From Lentinula raphanica (Eukaryota > Basidiomycota > Agaricomycetes > Agaricales > Omphalotaceae), in assembly GCA_027919835.1 (NCBI GenBank), contig JANVFP010000007.1:434001-498000 (forward strand): a stretch of 64,000 nt of DNA, in the 5' to 3' direction. Positions within the stretch are counted from its first letter, which is position 1. Each line of letters begins with the position of its first letter. Of the stretch, positions 10,822 through 20,158 are shown piece after piece. A program made the translations under genes and the position numbers. The notes under the pieces were generated by a model. The model did not search any database. It worked only from the letters and a program-made list of their open reading frames with translations, and was not told the origin of the DNA.

Positions 10822-11535
10822 TCAATTCTTCTTCGACCAATGGGGCTCTGGGACTGTGTTCGCTGAAGCAGCCTTCTGTTTCGCAAGTTCCATCCTTTCC
10901 CGCGCCCAAAGAAGATGTTCCTCATCGCCGTGCCTCCGCGCGTACAGAGTGTGTTCCGTCCACCCAAAGTGAGTTGAGTCTTTCTCTTCAATACGTGGGA
11001 GCTGGGTTTGGATCGCCTTTGTTGTCTCTTCGACTCTCTTCTCGTAATACTCAACCAGTACCTTCCAGTCAGCAACCCTGAGAGCGTCAAGCGAATCTGA
11101 CTTAGAGTCAAGTTTGGGGACCTTCCGCTGACCGCGTGACTCATTGATCATCGCGATCTCATCGTTCCAGAGAGCATGCAAACCGACAGGTCCACTGGGC
11201 AGAGGGTTTTCACCGTTCGACTCATGCCCGGAGTTCGTGGTGGTAGGATTGCTCTTCGAAAACAGCGACCCTGAGTGAGTTGGCAGACAAGAACGGGCCC
11301 TGTCGAATTGAGTATCCGCGTCCAGGTACCTTGAAAGAGCCAGCCCGCGAGTCGTCAACACACGGGAGTGAACATCTCTGGAAGAAACACAATGAGCCTG
11401 TGAACCAGCTCTGGTTTCTAGCAATGGGGTCGGAGTCCCAGTAGAGGACCAGGGACCCGCCGAAACGGGAGCAGCAAGTGCGGCAGAGGAGAAGGCTCCG
11501 ATGACGAGAATGGCGGGAAGGGCAAGACGAGTCAT
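10822..11535 (-). CDS. small secreted coiled-coil protein B
   Basis: Uninterrupted frame of 237 codons. The signal peptide MTRLALPAILVIGAFSSAA is almost identical to A, followed by a Pro/Ser/Thr-rich segment and a charged helical C-terminal part (LVEYYEKRVEETTK, ARERMELAKQKAAS). Compared with A, B lacks the 7 bp that carry the GTGAGT splice donor. The remaining 54 nt of the former intron is divisible by three and is read as 18 codons (DRARSCLPT onward). B is therefore predicted to be intronless and carries an extra segment with one Cys. Function unknown; secreted. Confidence 0.75.
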   Translation of the reverse strand: MTRLALPAILVIGAFSSAALAAPVSAGPWSSTGTPTPLLETRAGSQAHCVSSRDVHSRVLTTRGLALSRYLDADTQFDRARSCLPTHSGSLFSKSNPTTTNSGHESNGENPLPSGPVGLHALWNDEIAMINESRGQRKVPKLDSKSDSLDALRVADWKVLVEYYEKRVEETTKAIQTQLPRIEEKDSTHFGWTEHTLYARRHGDEEHLLWARERMELAKQKAASANTVPEPHWSKKN

Positions 11536-11619
11536 GGGTAAGTAATACTAAGTCGATGGGGTTTTGTTGATACGTGGAAGACTTTGATGTTGGATGTGCA
11601 GAGAATGCGCTTTTACGGT

Positions 11620-11633
11620 GAGACCAGCTCTGG
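11620..11633 (-). promoter_or_regulatory. shared upstream motif, gene B
   Basis: CCAGAGCTGGTCTC on the minus strand, 85 nt upstream of the start of gene B, inside a flank that closely matches the one upstream of gene A. Confidence 0.5.
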
Positions 11634-11797
11634 GGGTAAAAGGGATCGCACGTCGTGCATCTTATAGCCCTTTCGGCTAATCCAGTCAAAGTTGTGCAGT
11701 GTGCACATGAAATATCATCGTCTGTAGCCATCTGTACAGTATTGATTGCATGGTGTCCGGTGAGCCCTTTTTCAGCCTTTTACATGCTAGTTTTGTC

Positions 11798-12020
11798 GCA
11801 TTCCTGGATATTTCCTATTCTTTCACAATCATTGAACTCATCAGAATATATAGAAGATAAGAGGCGAAATCGATCTGTTTCCCTGCGATGGCATTCGCAA
11901 GTGGCGGAGAGTGACGGTGGGTGAGAGTATACATTGATGATAGAAATCGCAACGCGCGCATAGATGGGCCAAAAGCGAGCATGGAGACCAACACTTGAAT
12001 CAATCAATCATCCACATATC
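11798..12020. repeat. dispersed array module, copy 2
   Basis: Near-identical to copy 1 (9312-9544), including AGAATATATAGAAGATAAG and GCGCATAGATGGGCCAAAAG. It lies upstream of gene B and directly beside copy 3. Confidence 0.7.
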
Positions 12021-12049
12021 AAGTTTTACCTCCTTTTGCCTGCTAGATT

Positions 12050-12235
12050 CAAAATTTCTCTACCATCATTGAACTGATCAGAATATATAGAAGATAAGAG
12101 GCGATTCCAATCTGTTTGGCTGCAATTACATTCGCAGATCGGTGGATGAGAGAGTATAACTTGATGGGAGGCTCCCACCGGTGAAGGATGTGCCAAAAGC
12201 GGGCATAAAGACCAACAAAATCAAACAGTGTTCGA
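12050..12235. repeat. dispersed array module, copy 3
   Basis: More diverged copy sharing CATTGAACTGATCAGAATAT and ATAGAAGATAAGAGGCGA. It lies downstream of gene C. Confidence 0.6.
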
Positions 12236-12525
12236 TCTACCAAGCTCCAAGACTCAAAACAGTCCTCGGTGTGAGCTCGCGATGATCAAGTGTTGCCGTA
12301 TCTGTGGGCGGCCTAGTACTAGTTCAACGAGGTCGAAATCGACGGAGATTTACAAACTGCGGCCCAGCTGAGTACGAAGAGTTTGATCAATTGAAATGAC
12401 GAGGAGACAAGAAAGGGCCAACGTAAAGAGGGAAGAGAAACAGAGAAACAGTCTAAGGAGTGAAATGCAAATGGAAGACATGTACAGGTAACAGCGTGTA
12501 ACAGTGTATCTACTATAGAACACGT

Positions 12526-12681
12526 TCAATCGGTCTTCACATGGGGGAGACAGTCGGGGAATTCACCTCGGTACTTCAACAAGTCTGAGGGGCATAGCAT
12601 TCCACGGACTCCAGGCTCTAAGACGCGAACCTCATCATTAGACCGGAGCCCGCTTCTTGAATCGACAGTACCGTGATTACC
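12526..12681 (-). other. conserved 51-codon frame downstream of gene C (candidate terminal exon)
   Basis: Open frame starting GNHGTVDSRSGLRSNDEV and ending HVKTD plus stop. A CAACGTAG acceptor-like site precedes it, and a GTACGT donor-like site lies about 70 bp upstream. The block at 16641-16796 below gene D has the same total length, with small compensating indels, and a core of about 20 unchanged codons. The frame joins in phase with the unshifted frame of gene C exon 4. It could be a fifth exon or a conserved 3-prime UTR. Confidence 0.4.
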
Positions 12682-12761
12682 CTACGTTGAAGAGAATGGC
12701 CTGAGCTTATCAGCAAGGGTGTAGTCAAAATCAAACTCGAAACAGAACACGTACCGACCCA

Positions 12762-13620
12762 TCAATGCGAAGAAGCAACAGAGGCTGGGGGCTGTCCTGA
12801 AACTGACTCGATCTCGAGCTTACGAGCCTGATTTTCCAAGTCCTGCGCTTTTGCCTCATATCTATCAGACTCAGCCGAAGCAGCAGATGCAGATGCACGG
12901 TATTCTTCCACAGACTTGTTGTGTTTTTTATTAGTTCCTCAAAATTCTTGCGCTTTTGGACGAGCTGGAGATAGAAATAGTATTGAGATTTATCAGCCAA
13001 AACAAAATTCAATCTTGATCATACATCTTCATCTGTAAAACCGGGTAGCCATCGTTGTTCCGGGGGCTTTGTCAAATCCTCGTCTATCCTCCGTTTCATG
13101 TCTTTGAGATTCCGAATGGATTGTTTATGCGATTCAGTTTCCGTGTCTTGTTCATGCTTCCAAGTCAAAGAATCTTTGGCCTGCTGTCTAGCACTTTTTG
13201 CGCCCTCCTTGTACTGAGCAGCTTCTAGAAGTTCGCGTCATCCCCAATTGTTAAGTTGGTATCAAAGCCAAGATTGAGATATAAGTTATTCAGCCAAGAA
13301 CCAGTTCTGATCACTGTACCTTCAAGCAAAGAAGCCCGAGTCCGCTGTTTCGCGATTTGATGTCCACCAATCTGCACGGAGAGCAACTTGTGAGCTAACG
13401 TGCGATCCTAAGAGTCAAAGGGAGTACGAATTGAAGTACTGACGTGTTGACTCGAAGGTGGGACGTTCGACTCGTGTTGAATCCCACTAGTGGCAGGAAT
13501 CTGTGGATCGGCTTGAAGAGCTCCAGTAGGGGGCGCCGGTGCAAGGCTCAAAGCTGGAGCTGCAAACGCAGAGGACACGGCGCCAATGAGGACGATTGTT
13601 CGAAAAGCGAGACGAGTCAT
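12762..13620 (-). CDS. small secreted coiled-coil protein C (frame switch in last exon)
   Basis: Exons on the minus strand: 13444-13620, 13320-13371, 13025-13224 and 12762-12964, with introns of 72, 95 and 60 nt. The signal peptide is MTRLAFRTIVLIGAVSSAFA, then a Pro-rich stretch, IGGHQIAKQRTRASLL, and a Lys/Glu/Gln-rich coiled coil (EGAKSARQQAKDSLTWK). In exon 4 the frame entered from exon 3 runs FEELIKNTTS and loses homology. Homology to paralogue D resumes (KSVEEYRASASAAS to SGQPPA) only in the minus-1 frame. The switch point is A_AAA_AAC at 12923-12929. The unshifted frame stays open and could join the block at 12526-12681 instead. Either it is a decaying gene, a recoded gene, or one with two possible C-termini. 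Function unknown. Confidence 0.55.
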
Positions 13621-13708
13621 AGTAGCACAGATACGACAAGAGTGAGGAGTTCTTGACGAGTGGAAAGAGGGAAATGTTGTATGTCCAGCAAGTGTTGAAG
13701 TTTACGAT

Positions 13709-13722
13709 GAGACCAGCTCTGG
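13709..13722 (-). promoter_or_regulatory. shared upstream motif, gene C
   Basis: CCAGAGCTGGTCTC on the minus strand, 89 nt upstream of the start of gene C. Confidence 0.5.
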
Positions 13723-14388
13723 GGGGGGATATTCTCTGATCGTGCTCCTTGCGTCTTATCTATATCATGAGCCTGTTGAGCTTTTTTCAGCTTTCTTGCG
13801 CATTTTGAGATCCCGGGTGATCCCAGGAGCTGTGTTTCTGATGGATATCCTTCGCTAACGAATGGTAACTTGCGGTACTTGATGGGAGTAGACGGGAAGT
13901 ATGCTGAAGTGTGCTGTGTCAAGAAAATACGAGTGTATACGATCTGGAGATAGCCATCAAGCTCAAGTTTGATTCGCTCAGAAAAGATAGTAGGAAAAGA
14001 TGTAAAACACTGCTCACTGTGGAACCTTGTGGAACACAGCAGGCATACCACTGCCACAGGGCGTACCTACCCCGTCGGGGTCCAACGCCTTGGCGGACAT
14101 TCATTCTCACAGCAGAAAAGCGTGCTTAAACCTGCTCAAACTAGAGTCTAGAGAGAGAGACGATGCATTATTCGATGACTGACTCGGAGATGCTTGACTG
14201 TGCGACGCCATGGTGGAGCAGGGTGAAGCGGAGGGTAACTTGAGAATTGCATTTGGAAGGGCCTGGCAGTAAGCAGCAGTAACATTACAGTATTTAGCAA
14301 ACGCCGAGGAACAAACGGCATACGCACTGATACGCATCTCAATGCCCCCAAACATGCATCTCAGTCTCCCACCTTAACCTCAACATCA
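13723..14388. other. divergent intergenic region between genes C and F
   Basis: No gene is supported. It carries the C promoter side (the CGGGTGATCCCAGGAGCTGTG block is shared with the D upstream region) and the promoter of the plus-strand gene F. Diverged pieces of the same flank recur near 15.7 kb and 18.1-18.3 kb. Confidence 0.4.
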
Positions 14389-14402
14389 CCAGAGCTGGAC
14401 TC
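14389..14402 (+). promoter_or_regulatory. shared upstream motif, gene F
   Basis: CCAGAGCTGGACTC, one base different from the motif at A to D, only 20 nt upstream of the start of gene F and on its sense strand. Confidence 0.45.
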
Positions 14403-14421
14403 CCTTCGCCATAACCCACTC

Positions 14422-15231
14422 ATGGTTCAACTTACTGTTCGTTCGAATCCCCTTCGAGGCGCTCTGATTCTCGGAGTGTTCACCTCTGCCCTTGCTGCTC
14501 CAATGTTGATGTCTGCTTCGCACTACGCTCTTGAAGACCGGTCGAATCAGGTAGAGTCTGTCGACACTCCAGTCCAAGAGTCACATCTAGCTACTTGCTG
14601 GGATTTCATGGCCAGCCACGTTCAAAAACTGCAATCGGTTTGTGATGCGCAATCATATACTAAGTACTCGGTATAATGATGGACTGAGGATCGCATTCAG
14701 GATAGAGTTTGTAACGATGAAGAGTGGGATCAGCATTGTATGTGCCAGGATCAAAGAATGGATAACAATGGTGACGAGGTACGAGGTTACGATCTTTGCA
14801 TGCTGCTTTACTGTTGATCAACTTTTCGTCAGCCACACATCTTTTTCCCCAATGCGCGACAAGTTTCTGACACTCAACTTCGAAGGAGGGGTCTTCAAGA
14901 CATCTCTAAAACCGCTGCCATCTCCAAAACCGCTGCCAGCTGGAGAGCTGATGCTCAGGATCACCGAAATCAGCTTCAGGGATTACACGCACGAAGCCGG
15001 AATATCTATGATAGATTGTGGATTGCCCGCCATCGGCCATCCGCTAACTTTGACCGCCAGATAATGGACAGTGTAGCGAGCTTGGAGATTCAGCTTGAGG
15101 ACATTCATCGAGCGATCGCGTATCATACAAAGCAAGCTGAGAAATATGAACGTTTGGCCGGGGAGCGTGAAGAGATGGAATCTGCGGTGGATGCTCTGAA
15201 TAATCTAAAACACGGACAGTGGAAAAAATAA
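14422..15231 (+). CDS. small secreted coiled-coil protein F
   Basis: Three exons (14422-14637, 14701-14778, 14833-15231) with introns of 63 and 54 nt give an unbroken 230-residue protein. N-terminus MVQLTVRSNPLRGALILGV then LAAP is a signal peptide ending like those of A to D. A Cys-bearing region follows (ATCWDF, then RVCNDEEWDQHCMCQD), then a direct repeat ISKTAA/ISKTAA, and a charged coiled coil to the C-terminus LKHGQWKK. It is the only array member on the plus strand and the most divergent one. Function unknown. Confidence 0.65.
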
Positions 15232-16084
15232 TCGTTACTTGCCTGTTGTACTATTTCGAATATCCAGCATAGGTTAGTAGCATGGCCTGCGCTCTTTTTC
15301 ATGCACCATCTGTCCACAATCATCGAGCAAGTTCCCAAGAGTCCATCAGGATTGGTGGTATATCCTGTATATCCCTCCGGATCCAATGCTTGTGCTCCGT
15401 TATCAGCCGTTAACGCGTTCGTCAGGGTCCGTCGAAGTAGGACCTTCCATAAATGATGACATTGATAGAGCCGACACGATAGCATCGATATAGATTCGAA
15501 GTAAATGTAACCAATGTTTCGAGGGTGAGCGAAAAACGCTGAAACGCTGGGCTGAGGCTGGCGATCGGAGCTGACCAGTGACCACATGGAAAGATGCGAA
15601 GTTATGAAGCAATTTGCGTGAGGCCCGCCAGCATTGATGATCATCATATCAGACCGAAGCTCTTTAAGCCCATTGCACGGGAATTCTTTGAAAAAGTTGA
15701 GGAAGGAGAAGAAACGGGTATGGTGGGAATTGCCGCCATAATATGGGCGCTTGAGCATGAGACAGACATACGGTTGACGCATCAATGCCGCATATCCCGA
15801 GAATTGAACTTCCTCAAAGTGTGAAAGCAGAGGTGTGGACGTTGACGTTGAAGCTTAAGCTTGAAGGGCTGAGCACTGAGTACTGAGACTTCATGAAACG
15901 ACAACTTCTTCAACATGATAGCTTCTAGTAGCAACCTTGCAGATTTCTTGACACAATCAATTGACTACAAGAGTGCAGCATACACTGAAACGGGCCATCT
16001 CCCATCAACCATACTCAGACAACTCGTTACTCTTGGTCTAGGGAATCCCATCGTCCTATAACTTGTCGAGGGTCCGATCGGATG
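15232..16084. other. intergenic region with diverged array flanks
   Basis: No gene is supported. A segment around 15520-15800 (GAGCGAAAAACGCTGAAACG, GGGCGCTTGAGCATGAGAC) has diverged relatives at 19600-19880, and the block near 15780 resembles 18280-18320. These look like repeatedly copied upstream flanks of array genes. Confidence 0.35.
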
Positions 16085-16285
16085 TCACTTTCGCCGCAAT
16101 CATTGAGCTGATCATATGTATATAGAAGATGAGAGGCGAAATCGATCTGTTTCGCTGCAGGTGGCGGAGAGTGGCAGTGGGCGAGAGTATACATTGATGA
16201 TAGAAATCACAACACGCGCATAGATGCCAAAAGCGAGCATGGAGACCAACACAATCAATCAATCATCCACATACCTACATTGAAC
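16085..16285. repeat. dispersed array module, copy 4
   Basis: Shares GAGAGTATACATTGATGATAG and GCGAGCATGGAGACCAACAC with copies 1 and 2. It lies downstream of gene D, as copy 3 does of gene C. Confidence 0.65.
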
Positions 16286-16640
16286 AATGTAACGAGCTAT
16301 CCATACCTCCGACACTGACTCGGAGGCTCTTATCAACCCTTCAAGGCTGAGTTCAAGCTCAAAACTCAGCATTCCGAGTCAAGAGGGATCCTGAGGGTCC
16401 TCGATATTAACGAGTGATGATCAAGTGTTGCCACATCTGGTCCTTGGGCAACCTACTACTAGTACAGCGAGGTGGAAATCGACGGAGATGTACAAACCGC
16501 GATTTGGCAGTACTTCAAGCAAGATAAAGCGAATTGACGAGGTGAAACGAAGAATGGGAAGATGGAAGAGAGATAGAGAAACAGTCTAAGGAGTGAAACG
16601 TGAACGGACTCTGACAGTGGGTATCTACTGTAGATCACAT

Positions 16641-16796
16641 TCAGTCGGTCTCTATATGGGGAAGTTTGGGGGATTCACCTCGATGCATCGACAACTTGTC
16701 TTGGGGGCAATGCATTCCACGGACTCCAGGCTCTAAGACGTGAACCTCATCATTAGACCGGAGCCCGCTTCTTGATTCGACAGTATCGTGATCACC
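16641..16796 (-). other. conserved 51-codon frame downstream of gene D (candidate terminal exon)
   Basis: Open frame starting GDHDTVESRSGLRSNDEV and ending HIETD plus stop, preceded by a TTCCACGTAG acceptor-like site. It matches 12526-12681 with a nearly unchanged core of about 70 nt, while other parts of C and D have diverged more. In the favoured D model it lies beyond the stop codon. An alternative intron-3 acceptor (ending AACTAG) would give a continuous frame into it. Confidence 0.4.
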
Positions 16797-16884
16797 CTAC
16801 GTGGAAGAGAATGACCCGGGGTTATCACCTAGGATGTAGTCAAAATCGAAAGGAATATGTACTGACCTGTCGATTTGGGGAAGA

Positions 16885-17707
16885 TCAGGCTGGGGGTTGT
16901 CCTGAGGCCGAGTTCTCTGAGTCGAGGTTACGAGCCTGTCTTTCCAAATCGAGCGCTCTTTCCTCAAATTCACGATGCTCGGCCAATGCAGAAGCAGCAG
17001 CTTCAACGTGTTCTTCCCTTTCCCGGAGAAATCTTTCTAGTTCTACATTGTAATCGTTGTATGCTTTGATCATCTGGAGGTACAGATGTTCAGATTCATC
17101 AGCCAAAACAATCAACTTTGACTCTCATATACATACTCCATCGTCTGTCATAATCCTCATTGTTCGACTTTCTGGAGGCAACTTCAAATCCTCTGATATA
17201 TTCTTTATCCATTGTTTACGATCGTTAATCTGTCGTTCCAATCCCGTTATAGTTGCCTCGTTTTGATGATACCTATTCAAAGCATCTGTGGCTCGTGCTT
17301 GAGCACCTTCGGCGCCCGCCTTGTACTGATCAGCCTCTCGCTTTCTGGCCTAAATTTTTGCAGGAGGAGGTTTATATATTTTTCAGTTTGGTCAGTCAAG
17401 AACCAATTTGGACCATACCTCCGAAGGAGGCGGGTTCCGCTTCTTAATTTCGTGGATACCACCACCAGTCTGCGTGGAGAGAGACTTCGAGTGAGCGAAC
17501 ATGTAATTCTAATCAAATGAAGCAGTCGCTGACCTGTTGACTCGAAGGTGCCATGATGTTCAGCTCGGACTGGATCCCACTATTGGCAGGGATCTGTGAA
17601 CCAGCTTGGAGAGCTCCAGCAAGGGGCGGAGGGCTCAAGGTCGGAGCTCCAAACGCAGAGGACGCGGCGCCGATGAGGAGGATTGTACGGAAAGCGAGTC
17701 GAGTCAT
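16885..17707 (-). CDS. small secreted coiled-coil protein D
   Basis: Four exons (17534-17707, 17419-17469, 17137-17349, 16885-17073) with introns of 64, 69 and 63 nt give a 208-residue protein. Signal peptide MTRLAFRTILLIGAASSAFG, then a Pro-rich linker, TGGGIHEIKKRNPPPSE, and a long coiled coil (EADQYKAGAEGAQARATD; LEREREEH-type heptads; ALDLERQARNLDS) ending SGQPPA. Its exon layout matches gene C, and the two share more than 1 kb of flanking sequence. Both motif and promoter flank are kept. Function unknown; secretion is predicted from the N-terminus only. Confidence 0.7.
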
Positions 17708-17799
17708 AGTCAGAAATTATGATAACAGAGTGAGGAGTTCTTGATACGTGGAAAGAGGGGGCAATGTTGTTGTATGTCCAGCAAGTGTAACTTTACGAC

Positions 17800-17813
17800 G
17801 AGACCAGCTCTGG
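17800..17813 (-). promoter_or_regulatory. shared upstream motif, gene D
   Basis: CCAGAGCTGGTCTC on the minus strand, 93 nt upstream of the start of gene D. Confidence 0.5.
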
Positions 17814-18613
17814 GAGGAAAGTTTATCGTGCGACGTGCTCCTTGCGGTTTATATCTATTGCAAGAGATTGAGCTGTTTTTGAGATCCCGGATGATCCCAG
17901 GAGTTGTGTTTCTGATGGATTTCCTTCGCTAACAAATGGTCGCAACCTGTGATGCTCGATGGTACATACTAGGTAGCCATCAAGTTTCATTTGGCTCAGG
18001 GAAGACCTGGGAAGACGCGAAACACAAGGAAACACAGTGATAGAAATAATTCTCTCAAAGCAGAAAAGCCCTAGAGGAGATACGATCTCATACAATGCGG
18101 CGAGATCGTGAGAAATGAAGCGAGCAATCCAAAGCACGCAATGGTGAACCAGGTGAAGCAAAGGAGAAGAAGTTGAGAATTGCGATTCGAGAGCAAGGTG
18201 TGGCACAAGCTCGCACAACGCACGAGAAGCCTGAGAAAAAAACGGTATCAGCCAAGTATTATAAGCGGCGTATACGCATCGATGCCGCCATTGAATTATC
18301 TGTCTCCCATTTTGAGAACTGAACTCCCTCGACCTAAGGCTATTAAGATGGCAGTGTAGATGCTGAAGCGCCAAGACTCCATGAAACGACAACTTCAACA
18401 TGATAGAGTCCTCTCCACGCGTCTAGTAGCAACCTTGCAGATTTCTTGTTACAATCAATGGTTTACAAGAGTTTACGGCGTTCGATACGGACCATCTTCC
18501 ATCTACCCTACTCAGCCGAGTCGTTATGTACTCTTGGTCCAGGAAATTCCATCGTCCTAACTTGAAGTCGTCGAGGATCCAATCGGATGTAAGTTTCGCC
18601 TTCGCCGGCGAAG
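17814..18613. other. upstream flank of gene D
   Basis: No gene is supported. The part to about 17960 is the D promoter, sharing GATCCCAGGAGTTGTGTTTC with C. The part 18120-18330 is a diverged copy of sequence near 14200-14350. Confidence 0.35.
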
Positions 18614-18727
18614 TTACGCAGCCTTTTCCAACGCATAACGAAGACCTTTCTCCAACTTCTCTCTCTTCTTTGCATGCGCTTTTATTTGCTCCTCGTATTT
18701 CCCATTCTTGTCATGGTCTCTGGATTC
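18614..18727 (-). pseudogene. array-family relic G (C-terminal fragment)
   Basis: A short frame reading DHDKNGKYEEQIKAHAKKRE then a Lys/Glu-rich end and a stop has the composition of the A/B coiled-coil tail. Upstream sequence (18790-18930) resembles the A promoter (AAATCCCGAGACCTGTGCAC), so most of the coding region appears deleted. Too short to rank beyond a relic. Confidence 0.4.
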
Positions 18728-19199
18728 TGGTAAGACCTAATCGTCTCCTCCTCCATTTCAGCTTGACCCTGCCGAAATACGGTCGACCTGGTTGCAGGGA
18801 TACGTTCGTGAAATCCCGAGACCTGTGCACATCAGCATATGGGTATCGATGGATTTGCATTGATCAGGTTGCACGGGCTGCGCTCTCCTGCGCTTTTTTG
18901 CGATCCTGAGTAGTCCTGAATCCAGTTCACAATCATTGAGCAACTTCTGAACATCAAAAGGAGAAAAGAACTCAACAAGCATTACATTGGGATTCAGCTT
19001 TGCATGATAATCGTGAAACCAGTGGGATCAGATGGGTCCTGGTGATCTTAGTGGGTCTCTCCTGCCACCTGGTCTCTCCAATGTCCATTCAATGCGTCGT
19101 TCTTGTGCTCTCTCGTGCTCCGCCTATAAATTCCTGAGTCTTTTGTTGACCAATCGCTACTAACGTGGATATCATGAACAATCAAAGGCTATATGCATA
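18728..19199. other. intergenic region, array flank remnant
   Basis: Contains a promoter-like remnant of the A family near 18800-18950. No coding capacity is supported. Confidence 0.35.
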
Positions 19200-19439
19200 T
19201 TTCCATAAGTTGCCGGGACTTATGGAAGAATTATGATAAAAAGACGCAAATTTTTGAACACATAAGAAAGGGAACTTATGGAAAATTTTATAGTGAACTC
19301 ATTGGATGAAATTTCCTTTTATGGTAATTTTATTCAATAAGTTCAACATAAAATCTCTCATAAGTTGCCTTTTTTATTGATTTGAATTTTTATGTCTTTT
19401 TTCGATAAGTTTTCCATAAGTTCGGGCAACTTATGGAAA
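19200..19439. mobile_element. AT-rich 240-bp foldback element
   Basis: The ends are inverted copies: TTTCCATAAGTTGCCGGGAC at the left and GGGCAACTTATGGAAA at the right. The motif ATAAGTT/AACTTAT recurs about eight times inside in both orientations, and the element is far richer in A+T than its surroundings. The target duplication is unclear, so no superfamily is assigned. Confidence 0.6.
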
Positions 19440-20158
19440 CTTGCATGCAGTGTAGCTAGCCGTAAGGAAGAGTACTATAGTTGACCGACCTGGCAGGCAC
19501 GCGCAGTTGTTCACTATTGACTCACATCGTCGAGGCCAGACCTTGCACAATGGAGACGACGAAACGGTATCGCTGAGCATTGAGCAATGCCGGGTGTTCC
19601 GAGAGCAAAAAACGCTGAGACGACTGATGAGTTGAATACAAGGCCCGAAGGATGCGAAAGTTCAGGACATGGGATATCGATACGGCTGCGTGTGTTCCGC
19701 TGGGTTCCGCCATATCATAGGAGATCATAGGACCCTATTTTACGCGAATTTTTTGGATGTTCCTTGAGGCTTGGACGCTGTTGGATGAAAGGTTCACCGT
19801 TCAATGAAGTAACAAGGGAAAGAGCCAAGATCCGGGACTTGCCGAAATTACCGCCGTGGGCGCTTGATCATGGGGTTCCCTCGAAAAACCTCTGATGATT
19901 GATCATTGCAAGCAAGATGTGATCTATTTCTCAACCACGACGACAAGAAAACAACGGCTAAATCACGAAAACATCCTCCAGCTGTGTCTGCTGAACTCCC
20001 GTCAGCATGATCTTTCCTATAGACAGAAGTTCTTCGCGGTACCTAGGCATGTGGACACAACTTTTGACGAACGTTTTTCGTTGATGTTCACAACCAGATG
20101 ATATAGCTATAACAATCATCGTTCATCATCTGTGCTCCAATAGCTCTCTGTCGAAACC
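19440..20158. other. upstream region of the GH92 gene
   Basis: No gene is supported. The stretch 19600-19880 is a diverged relative of 15520-15800. The last 60 bp form the GH92 5-prime UTR. Confidence 0.35.

Noticed and set aside
15123..15785. A 220-codon minus-strand frame.
   Set aside because: It overlaps the last exon of gene F and runs through duplicated flank sequence. Its composition is not protein-like.
18526..18909. A plus-strand frame with YGYRWICIDQ, similar to part of a heterokaryon-incompatibility (HET) domain.
   Set aside because: The DNA here aligns with the promoter flank of gene A and with the relic G on the other strand, and no other HET motifs occur nearby. The resemblance is probably chance.
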